From Spirochaeta cellobiosiphila DSM 17781 (GTDB taxonomy: Bacteria; Spirochaetota; Spirochaetia; DSM-17781), in the NCBI RefSeq assembly GCF_000426705.1, contig NZ_AUFW01000017.1:124001-188000 (forward strand): 64,000 nt of DNA. The letters are read 5' to 3'. A program made the position numbers and the translations under genes. The notes under the pieces are model-generated. The model saw nothing but the letters and a program-made list of their open reading frames with translations, was not told the origin of the DNA and did no database searches. Positions 25,958 to 34,991 of the stretch are shown here, in pieces. Position 1 is the stretch's first letter. Each line of letters starts with the position of its first letter.

Positions 25958-27231
25958 TTGAGAACCTCCATAGTTTTCAAGATGTCCGATTTGTCTAGTA
26001 ATTCAGTCACACAAAAAAGCATACAATCTCTTAGTTGGGGATAGACCTCACCTAAAGGATATCCCGTTTGGATTCCTGCTGCTTCTAAACGACTTTTAAA
26101 AGTATCCAGAGATCTTGCTTTAATAACAAACTCATTAAAAAATCCATTGGGATATAAAATCTCTATACCTGGAATATTACTAAATTGTTGTGCTGCATAA
26201 TGGGCTAAACGATAATTCTGCAGAGCAACTTCTTTTAATCCTTTTTGCCCCATTGTTGCCAAATAAACTGTTGCCGCCATGGCACACAATGCTTGGTTGG
26301 AACAAACATTAGAAGTGGCTTTATCCCGTCTAATATGCTGTTCTCTAGCCTGTAAGGTAAGAACAAAACCTTCTTTGCCATTATTGTCTTTTGCTAATCC
26401 AACAATCCTGCCAGGTAGTTTACGAATATGTTTTGACTGACAAGCTATTATGCCTAAATGAGGTCCACCATAATTCATATTTATACCAAGAGATTGCCCT
26501 TCTCCTACGACAATATCAGCATCATATTTACCTGGTGGATGAAATAATCCAAGATGAAGAGCTTCTGTAAAAGCAGTAATAAATAAGGCTTTAGTTGATA
26601 CTAATAAGTTCTTAACTGCATCTAAATCCTCAATTTGTCCGAGAAAATTTGGACTTTGAATAATGACTGAGGCAGATTCAGAATCTAGATGATCACGAAG
26701 TAATTTAAGATTTGTTTTTCCCATATCAAAGTGAAGAGGAATAGAGACAACATCTATTGATCGAGCACGACAATAGGTTTCAAGTGTTTGACGATATTCT
26801 GGGTGAACACCTTCAGAAATTATTATCTTCTTGTTATTCGTTATTAAAGTACTCATAACGGCAGCTTCTGCCAATGCCGAGGCCCCATCGTATAGGGATG
26901 CATTAGCAGCATCCATTCCTGTTAATCTGGATATCATTGTTTGAAATTCAAATATTCCTTGTAATAGACCTTGGGATATTTCAGGCTGATAGGGAGTATA
27001 GGATGTATAAAATTCAGACCGACCTGTAATTGCGGATACGGTAGCTGGTATATAATGTTGATAACATCCTGCACCTAAATAGGAAATACTTGGTATCCAA
27101 TTTTCTCTAGATAATCCATGAAGATGCTTCTCAACTTCCCATTGGGATAATCCTTTGGGTATAGGAATTTCACCCTTAAGTTTTATCGACTTCGGGATAT
27201 CTGAGAAATAATCTGATTGATTTTTCTCCAT
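25954..27231 (-). CDS. gcvPA: Glycine dehydrogenase (decarboxylating), subunit 1
   Basis: 425 residues from ATG 27231 with GAAGAAGAG about 7 bases upstream; a TTG at 27249 would overlap gcvH and has no better site. It has the N-terminal P-protein features ISYLGAGCYQHYIPATV, FYTSYTPYQPEISQG and LYDGASALAEA. It forms the heterodimer partner of GcvPB. The split P protein is typical of Firmicutes, archaea and some other phyla, against the single-chain proteobacterial form. Confidence 0.96.
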   Translation of the reverse strand: MEKNQSDYFSDIPKSIKLKGEIPIPKGLSQWEVEKHLHGLSRENWIPSISYLGAGCYQHYIPATVSAITGRSEFYTSYTPYQPEISQGLLQGIFEFQTMISRLTGMDAANASLYDGASALAEAAVMSTLITNNKKIIISEGVHPEYRQTLETYCRARSIDVVSIPLHFDMGKTNLKLLRDHLDSESASVIIQSPNFLGQIEDLDAVKNLLVSTKALFITAFTEALHLGLFHPPGKYDADIVVGEGQSLGINMNYGGPHLGIIACQSKHIRKLPGRIVGLAKDNNGKEGFVLTLQAREQHIRRDKATSNVCSNQALCAMAATVYLATMGQKGLKEVALQNYRLAHYAAQQFSNIPGIEILYPNGFFNEFVIKARSLDTFKSRLEAAGIQTGYPLGEVYPQLRDCMLFCVTELLDKSDILKTMEVLK

Positions 27232-27235
27232 ATTG

Positions 27236-27622
27236 TTACTCTTCTTCAAGTTGTGATTCGTAAGCTTTAGAATCCATTAGGTCATCTAAAAAACTAGTAT
27301 CTTCTACTTTTATCTTTACAACCCATCCTTTTTCATAAGGGTCTTGATTAACTAATTCGGGTTGATCTGTCAATTCTTCATTTACAGCCATAATTTCGCC
27401 TTCAGCAGGAAAATACAAGTCTGAAACAGATTTTACAGATTCAAGTACGGCTACCGAATCTTTTGCTTTTATCACTCTACCGACCTCAGGTAATTCAACA
27501 AAAACAACATCTGATAATTGATCTTGGGCATAATCCGTAATACCACAGGTAATAATATTACCTTCCTGTTGATACCACTCATCCTCTTTAGAATATTTCA
27601 AATGCGATGGAAAATGTGCCAT
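27236..27622 (-). CDS. gcvH: Glycine cleavage system H protein
   Basis: 128 residues. The lipoyl-lysine is in AVLESVKSVSDLY near residue 62, and the ending EKGWVVKIKVED is characteristic. It shuttles the aminomethyl intermediate between the P, T and L proteins. Its start overlaps the gcvT stop by one base (TAATG). No lipoate ligase or L protein is in the window. Confidence 0.97.
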   Translation of the reverse strand: MAHFPSHLKYSKEDEWYQQEGNIITCGITDYAQDQLSDVVFVELPEVGRVIKAKDSVAVLESVKSVSDLYFPAEGEIMAVNEELTDQPELVNQDPYEKGWVVKIKVEDTSFLDDLMDSKAYESQLEEE

Positions 27623-28731
27623 TAATGACCTCCTCGGTATTTGTAAAAAGGCCGTTTTACAACTTTGGCTCTTTTTTTATTACCTCTTATATCAATGGTA
27701 ATTTCTGTATCCAGCGGACTCAAAATTGAGTTAATGAAGCCTAACCCAATTTGCTTATCCAATGTGGGTGAATACCCTCCACTAGTGACAAAACCTACCA
27801 CTTCATCATCTTTACAAATATTATATCCATGTCTTGGGATTGCTTTTTCTATCATTTCAAAGGCAACAATAATCCTATTGGGACCATTTCTTTTCTGTGT
27901 TAATAATGGATGTTGTCCAATATATTCAACTTCTTTTTCTTTAACTACCCAACCTAAACCAGCTTCTATGGGGGATATTGTATCCGTAAGTTCGTGACCA
28001 TATAAGGTATATCCTGACTCAAGACGTAGACTATCCCTTGCCCCCAATCCAGCTGGTTTTAACCTACTATCCTCTTTGCCCAAGGTCATTAGAGCTTCCC
28101 ATAATACAGGAGTAAATTTCCAAGGCACATAGAATTCAAAACCATCTTCTCCTGTATATCCTGTCCGAGAGATCATATGATTAATACCACCAACTAGAAC
28201 ATTTTTGAATGAAAACCTAGGCCAACTTTCTTCACTACAATCAAATTGCACGTAATCCTGTAACAAAGCTTCTGCTAAAGGACCTTGTAAATCAATTTTT
28301 CCCAGCTTAGAAGATATATCATTAATTTCTACATCATACGATAAAGACTTATCTTGTAGCCATTTGACGACTCGAGATACATTAGATGCATTTAAAACAA
28401 TAAAGAAGATATCTGAGGAAATCCGAGAAACAAAACAATCATCCAGAGCATAACCTTTTTCATTACAAATCAGTGAGTAAAAGGAGTAATTATCTATCAG
28501 TTTACGAAGATCATTGGTAAGTATCATTTGAAGAAATTGATAAGCATCAGATCCTGAGACTTGTACTTCCCCCATATGTGAAGTATCAAAGAGTGAAGCG
28601 TTCATTCTTGTTTGATGATGTTCTTTAATGATTCCTTCATACTGAATGGGAAGCTTCCACCCAGCAAAATCTACCATTTTACCACCACATTCTATATGCT
28701 GCTCATATAACGATGTTTTTAAACTGTCCAT
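27622..28731 (-). CDS. gcvT: Glycine cleavage system T protein (aminomethyltransferase)
   Basis: 369 residues from ATG 28731. I prefer this start to the in-frame ATG at 28743 because a TATGAT -10 box ends 7 bases before it and covers the earlier ATG. Signatures include MVDFAGWKLPIQYEG, FDTSHMGEVQVSG, the folate-binding SRTGYTGEDGFEF and GLGARDSLRLESG. It forms 5,10-methylene-THF and ammonia. It is the first gene of gcvT-H-PA-PB-add-chemoreceptor. No glycine riboswitch is found in the 53-base gap upstream. Confidence 0.97.
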   Translation of the reverse strand: MDSLKTSLYEQHIECGGKMVDFAGWKLPIQYEGIIKEHHQTRMNASLFDTSHMGEVQVSGSDAYQFLQMILTNDLRKLIDNYSFYSLICNEKGYALDDCFVSRISSDIFFIVLNASNVSRVVKWLQDKSLSYDVEINDISSKLGKIDLQGPLAEALLQDYVQFDCSEESWPRFSFKNVLVGGINHMISRTGYTGEDGFEFYVPWKFTPVLWEALMTLGKEDSRLKPAGLGARDSLRLESGYTLYGHELTDTISPIEAGLGWVVKEKEVEYIGQHPLLTQKRNGPNRIIVAFEMIEKAIPRHGYNICKDDEVVGFVTSGGYSPTLDKQIGLGFINSILSPLDTEITIDIRGNKKRAKVVKRPFYKYRGGH

Positions 28732-28738
28732 GATAAAT

Positions 28739-28767
28739 ATCATAAGTAATATAGATTAAAATGGTAA
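28739..28767 (-). promoter_or_regulatory. Promoter of the gcv operon, predicted leaderless
   Basis: On the minus strand TTACCA (28767-28762), a 17-base spacer and TATGAT (28744-28739) stand 7 bases before ATG 28731. No Shine-Dalgarno lies between, so the mRNA would start at the ATG. Confidence 0.6.
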
Positions 28768-28784
28768 AGCACATTTATTAATTA

Positions 28785-29276
28785 TTATTTTTCATAAGAA
28801 CTCAACAGCTTTTTAAGGATTCTATTCAAATCCTCTATTTCATTGTGATCCAAAACCTGAATTAGCTTTTTCTCATTATCAAGGTGGTCTGGATATGCAG
28901 TATCAATGAGAGTTTTACCTTTGGGAGTCAAGTTAACTAACAGACCTCTTCTATCCTCAGGATTAGGTTTTCTCTCAATCAGGCCTCTTTTTTCAAGTTG
29001 ATCTAAACGATTAGTCATAGTTCCAGAGGATAGCATTAACGAGCTATATAACTGAGTCGGAGTTAATTGATAAGGTTCGCCAGATCGTCGTAATGTAGCT
29101 AATACGTCAAATTCACAGTTATTAAGGCCATGCTTATTATGATTAGTTAAAATCCCTCTTCCTAAATATTCTGTAACTCTTGAAAGTCGTCCCGTTACAG
29201 CCATTGGAGTTGTATCTAACCCTGGGAACTCCCTGTTCCATTGTTCAACAATAATATCTACAAGATCCTTATTCAT
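28785..29276 (-). CDS. MarR-family transcriptional regulator
   Basis: 163 residues with a winged helix-turn-helix: CEFDVLATLRRSGEPYQLTP, the recognition helix region SSGTMTNRLDQLEKRGLIER and the wing RKPNPEDRRGLLVNLTPKGK. It is divergent from two DMT half-transporters and an MFS transporter. The intergenic region carries two related palindromes that overlap the promoters of both directions, so it probably represses itself and the efflux genes until a small ligand binds. No Shine-Dalgarno precedes its ATG. Confidence 0.93.
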   Translation of the reverse strand: MNKDLVDIIVEQWNREFPGLDTTPMAVTGRLSRVTEYLGRGILTNHNKHGLNNCEFDVLATLRRSGEPYQLTPTQLYSSLMLSSGTMTNRLDQLEKRGLIERKPNPEDRRGLLVNLTPKGKTLIDTAYPDHLDNEKKLIQVLDHNEIEDLNRILKKLLSSYEK

Positions 29277-29283
29277 ACTATTT

Positions 29284-29311
29284 ATTGTACAGAATAAAAA
29301 ATTGATGTCAA
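29284..29311 (-). promoter_or_regulatory. Promoter of marR, predicted leaderless
   Basis: On the minus strand a perfect TTGACA (29311-29306), a 16-base spacer and TACAAT (29289-29284) stand 7 bases before ATG 29276. The -35 lies inside the left arm of the MarR palindrome. Confidence 0.75.
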
Positions 29312-29326
29312 GTATCTTGACATCAA
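29302..29326. promoter_or_regulatory. MarR operator 1, perfect 11-bp inverted repeat
   Basis: TTGATGTCAAG-TAT-CTTGACATCAA is symmetric over 11 bp per arm. Each arm carries a TTGACA-type -35: one for marR, one for the efflux genes. It shares TATCTTGAYATYAAG with operator 2. Confidence 0.85.
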
Positions 29327-29345
29327 GCTAATATTGTATTTATCT
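29317..29345 (+). promoter_or_regulatory. Promoter of the DMT/MFS efflux operon
   Basis: TTGACA (29317-29322), a 17-base spacer, TTATCT (29340-29345). The -35 lies in operator 1 and the -10 overlaps operator 2. An AAAAGGAAG ribosome site follows. Confidence 0.65.
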
Positions 29346-29358
29346 TGATATTAAGATA
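29341..29358. promoter_or_regulatory. MarR operator 2
   Basis: TATCTTGATATTAAGATA is a near-perfect palindrome with the same TATCTTGAYATYAAG core as operator 1, 28 bases downstream, covering the -10 and probable start of the efflux promoter. Confidence 0.75.
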
Positions 29359-29374
29359 CTTAAAAGGAAGATAT

Positions 29375-29833
29375 ATGCCCCGTAATAGAAATCTAATCTA
29401 TCCAGCCCTTTCCCTTGGAGCAGGAACATTATTAACTATCATGACCTTTTTAAATGGATTATTAAGCCACTATACTTCTCCCATCACATCCTCACTCATT
29501 GTTCATTTTGTCGGTTTATTGATGAGTGTATTTCTATGGATGTTTATAAAGAGAAAAAATCTTATCTCTCCAAAACTATCTATTCACTATTATTGGGGAG
29601 GTCTAGCTGGTGCTCTTGCGGTAGTTACAGCGAATGTTGCAGTCAATTCAACATTAGGATTAGCAGGAAGTTTAAGTTGTTTTATTTTCGGTCAGACCAT
29701 TACTTCATTGCTATTTGATAGATTTGGACTTTTCGGCAATTCTACCAGAAAACTAAGACCTCTAGATGGCATCAGAAGTCTATTAATTATGACTGGAGCT
29801 ATCTTAGTTATCTATTCAGGGCAAACTGTATGA
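29375..29833 (+). CDS. Half-size DMT transporter (YdcZ/DUF606-like), first subunit
   Basis: 152 residues from ATG 29375 (AAAAGGAAG upstream). Four or five hydrophobic helices are evident: about 8-30, 38-58, 72-95, 100-118 and 133-150. The Pro/Gly-rich short layout matches YdcZ-type proteins of the drug/metabolite transporter superfamily. It overlaps the next, similar gene by 4 bases (ATGA), so the two probably form a hetero-oligomer. Substrate unknown; MarR control points to export of a toxic compound or metabolite. Confidence 0.8.
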   Translation: MPRNRNLIYPALSLGAGTLLTIMTFLNGLLSHYTSPITSSLIVHFVGLLMSVFLWMFIKRKNLISPKLSIHYYWGGLAGALAVVTANVAVNSTLGLAGSLSCFIFGQTITSLLFDRFGLFGNSTRKLRPLDGIRSLLIMTGAILVIYSGQTV

Positions 29834-30261
29834 TTATCCTGTTCATAATTTTAGCCTTCATTAATGGATTTCTTGTCATAACAAGTAGATCTTTGAATGC
29901 ACAACTTGGGGCAAAGACCTCTCCCATTGGAGCATCCATCTGGAATCACGTGACAGGGTTTCTTTTTATGCTTTTATTACAATTTCTTTTAGGAAAATGG
30001 ACCATCAATATCAAAAATCCACCATTTTACATTTTTATAGGTGGAGCCATAGGAGCGATTTATGTGAGTCTTGCCAATTATCTTATACCAAGGACAGGGA
30101 CAGCTAAGGCAACCATTTTAATGATTGGTGGTCAGATATTTTTAGCTGCCATAATCGATTTACTAAAGGGAAATATAGACACACCACATTGGACATTATT
30201 GGGTATTGCCCTTGTGATATCTGGTGTATGTATAGGAGAATTAAATGAACAAACTAAATAA
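29830..30261 (+). CDS. Half-size DMT transporter (YdcZ/DUF606-like), second subunit
   Basis: 143 residues, membrane protein of about five helices. It repeats features of its upstream neighbour: an N-terminal NGFLVITSRSLNAQLG, the pattern TSPIGASIWNHVTGFLFML and GGAIGAIYVSLANYLIPRTG, which also appear in YdcZ proteins. It is coupled to its neighbours by ATGA overlap upstream and a 17-base overlap with the MFS gene downstream. Confidence 0.8.
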   Translation: MIILFIILAFINGFLVITSRSLNAQLGAKTSPIGASIWNHVTGFLFMLLLQFLLGKWTINIKNPPFYIFIGGAIGAIYVSLANYLIPRTGTAKATILMIGGQIFLAAIIDLLKGNIDTPHWTLLGIALVISGVCIGELNEQTK

Positions 30262-31417
30262 AATGACCATCCCTTTACTTTCTATCTCATGTGGACTAAT
30301 AGTCGCCAACCTTTATTATGCGCAACCATTGATTGATTTAATAAGCAAAGATATTAATCTAAAGACCAGTACTGCTGGCTTAATTGTAACAATGACTCAA
30401 ATTGGCTATGTAATTGGACTTATCTTTATTGTCCCCCTAAGTGACTTGATGGAAAACAAAAAAATAATGATCACAACACTAGCTCTTGCACTCATAGGTT
30501 TACTAATAATAACGATTAGTCATCAAAGCTTATTATTATTGTTCGGTTCAGCAATATTAGGAATTGGATCAGTGACGGCCCAAATTATTGTTCCTTATGG
30601 TGCCAGTATGTCAGAGGCTAACGAAAGAGGTAAAACAGTAGGAACTATCATGAGTGGACTCTTTCTTGGAATTCTATTTTCCAGACCACTATCCAGCCTA
30701 ATCGCAACTTTTAATAGTTGGAGACTTGTATATGCACTATCTGCGCTTATCATACTTACTGTAATAATATTGATATTTACCTTATTACCGAAACGACAGG
30801 TAAACACTCAGCTTAGTTACTCAAAAGTTATTCGTTCATTGGGACAAATACTAATTCATACCCCCATCCTCAGAAGAAGAGCTATTTATCAAGCAGCTCT
30901 ATTTGGATCCTTCAGTATATTCTGGACAGTTACCCCATTGTGGTTAAAAGATCATTATAATCTCACTCAAGGGCAGATAACATTATTTACTTTACTAGGA
31001 GTAGGCGGAGCCATTGGATCTCCTATTGCAGGTCGCCTAGCGGACAAAGGATATACAAGGGCTCTTACTGGAGTGGCGATAGTATTAGTTTCACTTAGTT
31101 TTTTAATAACCCATATGGGGAGTACTGGTAATATTTCATTGATAATGTTTTGTATTTCCGCTGTATTACTCGATACCTTTGTATCCTTTAATCTAGTATT
31201 AGGCCAACAACAAATCTATTCATTAGGAGATGAATTAAGAGGACGCCTCAATGGATTATTTATGGCTTTGTTCTTTATTGGAGGTGCCATAGGATCGGCC
31301 ATTGGAACTTGGGCATATACGAAAGGACAATGGAATCTTAGTTCGACTATTGCTATTACTGTACTTATTATCACTATAGTTTATTATTCAACAGAATATC
31401 TACCTAAGAAGCATTAG
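30245..31417 (+). CDS. MFS transporter
   Basis: 390 residues with about 12 hydrophobic helices. The motif A-like loop between helices 2 and 3 is VPLSDLMENKKIM, and the mid-protein repeat GRLADKGYTRALT is its counterpart in the second half. The N-terminal SCGLIVANLYYAQPLIDLI stretch is seen in the AraJ/YgaY-like subfamily of exporters. GGAG precedes the ATG. It ends the MarR-controlled transport operon and converges with the histidine kinase gene, overlapping it by 4 bases. Confidence 0.9.
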   Translation: MNKLNKMTIPLLSISCGLIVANLYYAQPLIDLISKDINLKTSTAGLIVTMTQIGYVIGLIFIVPLSDLMENKKIMITTLALALIGLLIITISHQSLLLLFGSAILGIGSVTAQIIVPYGASMSEANERGKTVGTIMSGLFLGILFSRPLSSLIATFNSWRLVYALSALIILTVIILIFTLLPKRQVNTQLSYSKVIRSLGQILIHTPILRRRAIYQAALFGSFSIFWTVTPLWLKDHYNLTQGQITLFTLLGVGGAIGSPIAGRLADKGYTRALTGVAIVLVSLSFLITHMGSTGNISLIMFCISAVLLDTFVSFNLVLGQQQIYSLGDELRGRLNGLFMALFFIGGAIGSAIGTWAYTKGQWNLSSTIAITVLIITIVYYSTEYLPKKH

Positions 31418-32472
31418 TCTTGTATAGGGAGTGTTATCGTAAAGGATGTCCCTTTACCAAGTCCTTGAGACGCTGCAGTTATTTGCCCTTCATGCAATTC
31501 TACAATTTTTTTAACAATGGATAAGCCTAACCCGCTGCCATTGTTAATATCATTTCGATTTCTTGATTTATCTGCTTTAAAGAATCGATCAAATAGAAGG
31601 GGAATATTGTCTCCTTCTATCCCTATTCCTTCATCTAAAAAAACTACTATTACAAAGGTATCTGATATTGACATTGTGATTTGTATTGTTGAATCTGTAG
31701 GAGAAAATTTAATGCCATTATGTATTATATTTGACCAGACGTGAAATAAAAGTTCCTCAGCACCTAAGAATTCAACAGGCTCCAAATCTAGAACAATATC
31801 TATGTTTTTAGCTGTCCATTGAGACTCGCAATTTAATACACAACTCCTAATTTGTTGATCTAGATAAAAATTATGTTTATCTACTGTATTATCCAGTCGT
31901 TCCAGTCTCGTTAGTTGCAGTAAATTATCACTTATCGATGATAAACGCCTACATTCATCTTCAATAATACTTAAATAGTGTTTTTGCTTTGCTAAAGGCA
32001 AAGATTCCTCTTTTAATATAGAAGCAAAACCTTTAATCGATGTTAATGGAGATTGTATTTCATGGGACACTGTAGATATAAACTCTTGGCGCATCGCTTC
32101 GACAGCCTTTAAAGAATCAACCATTTCATTCATCCCTTCCGCTAATCTATCAAAGCGACCTCTATAACTATGCTTGATTTTAGGAATTTCAAATTCGCCC
32201 TCACCTACTTTCTTAAAAGTATCTAGGAAGTAAGTAAAGGGATCTTGCCAATTGGGTCTAAAGAGTGAAATTATTGGCATTTCCAATATCATTAATAACA
32301 TTGTGAAAAAAAATAATAAGAATAATTTAAGTAAGATAGGTAATTCATGATCAATGTGGAACTCAACTTGGTTATAAATAGCATATAATAGAACACTATT
32401 AATCCACATAAGGCATACGGTACAAAATAAATACACAAAAGTATGAAGGCCATGATTATTTCTTTTTTTCAT
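31414..32472 (-). CDS. Membrane sensor histidine kinase
   Basis: 352 residues. Two transmembrane helices (about 12-33 and 44-72) have only a short external loop, so it has no clear periplasmic sensor. A HAMP region follows, then the phosphorylated His in FISTVSHEIQSPLTSIKGFA (about residue 140), N-box WSNIIHNGIKFSP, G1 DEGIGI and G2 GSGLGLSIVKKI. The intramembrane-sensing layout is like kinases that pair with ABC exporters. It overlaps its response regulator by 17 bases. Confidence 0.95.
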   Translation of the reverse strand: MKKRNNHGLHTFVYLFCTVCLMWINSVLLYAIYNQVEFHIDHELPILLKLFLLFFFTMLLMILEMPIISLFRPNWQDPFTYFLDTFKKVGEGEFEIPKIKHSYRGRFDRLAEGMNEMVDSLKAVEAMRQEFISTVSHEIQSPLTSIKGFASILKEESLPLAKQKHYLSIIEDECRRLSSISDNLLQLTRLERLDNTVDKHNFYLDQQIRSCVLNCESQWTAKNIDIVLDLEPVEFLGAEELLFHVWSNIIHNGIKFSPTDSTIQITMSISDTFVIVVFLDEGIGIEGDNIPLLFDRFFKADKSRNRNDINNGSGLGLSIVKKIVELHEGQITAASQGLGKGTSFTITLPIQD

Positions 32473-33142
32473 CTATTATCTTTACCTTATAACCTAACCC
32501 ACGAATGGTTTGTATTTCAAAACCAGCTAAGGCAGAAGGGAATTTATCTCTTAATCTATTAATATGAACATCTACAGTTCTATCAACACCTTCAAAATCC
32601 ATTCCCCAAATATCTGCTAAGAGTTGCTCTCGGGTAAATGTTCGCCCTGGTGATTCTGCCAACTTAAACAACAAGCGAAATTCTTTTAAAGGCAAATCTA
32701 TCTCTTTCCCATTAAAGTTCACATGATAGCGACATTGATCAAGGATAATCTTACCAATACTAATAACACCCGTATTTTGTATTCCATATCGTCTTAGTAA
32801 TGCCTTTATTCTTGCTAACAATTCTATTGCCTCAAAAGGCTTGGTAAGATAGTCATCACTACCCATTTTCAAACCTTTAACTTTGTCTACAACCTGACTC
32901 TTTGCAGATAGAAATAAAATAGGTAAATCTGAGCTTTTACGGATGGTGGTACAAAATTCCCAACCATCCATATGGGGCATCATCACATCCAATACAATTA
33001 AATCAAAGTCTGATCTATTAAAGAGGGATAAGCCCTCTTTACCATCAGAAGCAATCGTAACTAAATACCCAGCACCTTGTAAGATGTGAGAAACTAACTG
33101 CTGAATGTGGTAGTCATCATCAACTAACAATATGTGAGCCAT
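32456..33142 (-). CDS. OmpR-family response regulator
   Basis: 228 residues. Receiver domain with acidic pair DDD at 8-10, phosphoacceptor Asp in LIVLDVMMPHMDG and Lys in YLTKPFEA. A winged-helix DNA-binding domain (about 130-225) carries FTREQLLADIWG and VDVHINRLRDKF. AAGGAAG lies before the ATG, inside the end of the ABC exporter gene. It probably controls the exporter and the kinase. Confidence 0.96.
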   Translation of the reverse strand: MAHILLVDDDYHIQQLVSHILQGAGYLVTIASDGKEGLSLFNRSDFDLIVLDVMMPHMDGWEFCTTIRKSSDLPILFLSAKSQVVDKVKGLKMGSDDYLTKPFEAIELLARIKALLRRYGIQNTGVISIGKIILDQCRYHVNFNGKEIDLPLKEFRLLFKLAESPGRTFTREQLLADIWGMDFEGVDRTVDVHINRLRDKFPSALAGFEIQTIRGLGYKVKIIDEKKK

Positions 33143-34916
33143 AACTTCCTTTATTCAATTGATGTTCAGAGAATTTTCGATAAAGAGGATGTTTTTCATA
33201 TAAATCCGAATGGCTTCCTTCCCCAGTAACAATTCCCTTATCTATAAATATTATTTTATCCGCATCAATAACCGTTGATAAACGATGAGCAATGATAACG
33301 ACAGTACGATCTTTCATCAAATTTTTAAGAGCTTCCTGAACCCATATTTCTGAATCACTATCTAAATTAGCTGTTGCTTCATCTAACATAAGAATTTGCG
33401 GATTTCTCAGAAAAGCTCTCGCAATAGCTATTCGTTGACGTTGCCCACCTGATAATTTCACGCCTCTTTCACCAACTTGGGTACTATACCCCTCAGGTAG
33501 TGATGAAATAAAGTCATAAATATAAGCAGAACGAGTAGCTATTTCTAATAAAGAATCATCTACTTCATGGGTTAAGCCGTAGCAAATATTATCATATATA
33601 GTTCCAGCAATAATGGGAGTATCCTGACTTACATAACCAATGTTCTTTCGCCAAGATTCAAGTGAGTAAAAGTTAATTGGTTCGCCATCATAGCTGATAT
33701 AACCACTAGCAGGATGATAATATCTTTCTAGTAAAGCGAATATGGTAGATTTACCACCTCCTGATGGTCCTACAAATGCTGTGACCGCCCCCGGCACTAT
33801 GGTAAAACACAAATTATGAAGTTGTTCTTCATCATTTGAGGCATATGAGAAACTTACATTCTGAAAACTAATGACCTTATCAATAATTGATAGAGAATGA
33901 CCTGACTCTAATACCTCATCTACTTCTTCCATTATACTAATAATACTTTCCGTAGCCCCTCTTGTCTTACTAAGTTGTGTAATAAACATTGATAATTGAG
34001 TCATTGGCATAATAATCTGTACAAAGTATAAGATGAAGGCCACCAGGTCACCAGCGCTCATTCCCCCATTAGATACTTTGTAACCACCAAGTCCAACAAT
34101 TACCACGAGTAAGCCCATCGTAACGAAGGTCATCATAGGTCTAACAAGAGCCTGAACCTTTCCTTCTTTGACTCCAAGATGATACAAGGAATCAACAAAA
34201 TGAGCCCCCTTTGAATATTCAACTTTTTCTGTATTTGATGATTTAACTAATCGTATTTCAGATAATGTTTGGCTCAAGAAACCTGTAAAGGAAGCAGTGG
34301 CCGACATGGAATCACGACCAATTCGGTGCATATGCTTCCCCATGGGCATCAATATTCCAAAAGCGAGGGGAACAGCTAAAGTCATTACAAGAGTCATCTG
34401 CCAATCTAAATAGAGAAGTAAGACATAGGCACCAATTATAGAAATAACTCCTGATATAAAACTAGACAAATAATTCGTTATAAGGTCTTTGATAATAGCA
34501 GTATCATTCGTCATACGTGATACCATATCACCAGATATGTGATTGTCAAAAAAGGATACTGGTAAATGGAGTTGTTTTTTCCATAATAGTTTCCGCAACC
34601 CTGATACAATCCTTTGTCCAACAATTGTTAATAAGTAGGCTGCCAACACGGATAATCCTATTTGAGCAATAAAGGCTAACACTAATAAAATAATTTGATA
34701 GGTTTTGATATTTGATAAACTGAATCCATCAATAAGTCCTTTGGTTAATATGGGAACGACTAAGCTCGTTAAAGAGGTAACTAGACTTAAGAAAATTGCA
34801 ATTGAGAATAGTCCAATCGATGGCTTGCTTTTAGCTATAAGAGCCCAGAAACGTTTTATAGTAAATTGGCTTCCATCATTGCTAGGCTTGTATTCAATTA
34901 ATGTAGGATGTGGCAT
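33120..34916 (-). CDS. ABC exporter, fused membrane and ATPase domains
   Basis: 598 residues. Six helices occupy about 20-320; the ATPase domain has Walker A FVGPSGGGKST, signature KLSGGQRQRIAIARAFL, Walker B ILMLDEATANLD and the His switch VIIAHRLSTV. A half-transporter of the multidrug/lipid export type (MsbA/LmrA-like); it must dimerise. AAGGAGG precedes the ATG. It is the first gene of an exporter-regulator-kinase operon. It could be a drug, peptide or lipid exporter; sequence alone does not decide. Confidence 0.93.
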   Translation of the reverse strand: MPHPTLIEYKPSNDGSQFTIKRFWALIAKSKPSIGLFSIAIFLSLVTSLTSLVVPILTKGLIDGFSLSNIKTYQIILLVLAFIAQIGLSVLAAYLLTIVGQRIVSGLRKLLWKKQLHLPVSFFDNHISGDMVSRMTNDTAIIKDLITNYLSSFISGVISIIGAYVLLLYLDWQMTLVMTLAVPLAFGILMPMGKHMHRIGRDSMSATASFTGFLSQTLSEIRLVKSSNTEKVEYSKGAHFVDSLYHLGVKEGKVQALVRPMMTFVTMGLLVVIVGLGGYKVSNGGMSAGDLVAFILYFVQIIMPMTQLSMFITQLSKTRGATESIISIMEEVDEVLESGHSLSIIDKVISFQNVSFSYASNDEEQLHNLCFTIVPGAVTAFVGPSGGGKSTIFALLERYYHPASGYISYDGEPINFYSLESWRKNIGYVSQDTPIIAGTIYDNICYGLTHEVDDSLLEIATRSAYIYDFISSLPEGYSTQVGERGVKLSGGQRQRIAIARAFLRNPQILMLDEATANLDSDSEIWVQEALKNLMKDRTVVIIAHRLSTVIDADKIIFIDKGIVTGEGSHSDLYEKHPLYRKFSEHQLNKGSYGSHIVS

Positions 34917-34991
34917 AAATTCCTCCTTATCATCCTTGATGAATACAAGATAAAAAACAAATGTAAACTGTATTTAAACTCTTACTTTATT

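Noticed and set aside
28732-28784. Glycine riboswitch before gcvT
   Set aside because: The gap is only 53 bases and is used by the promoter; there is no room or motif for the aptamer.
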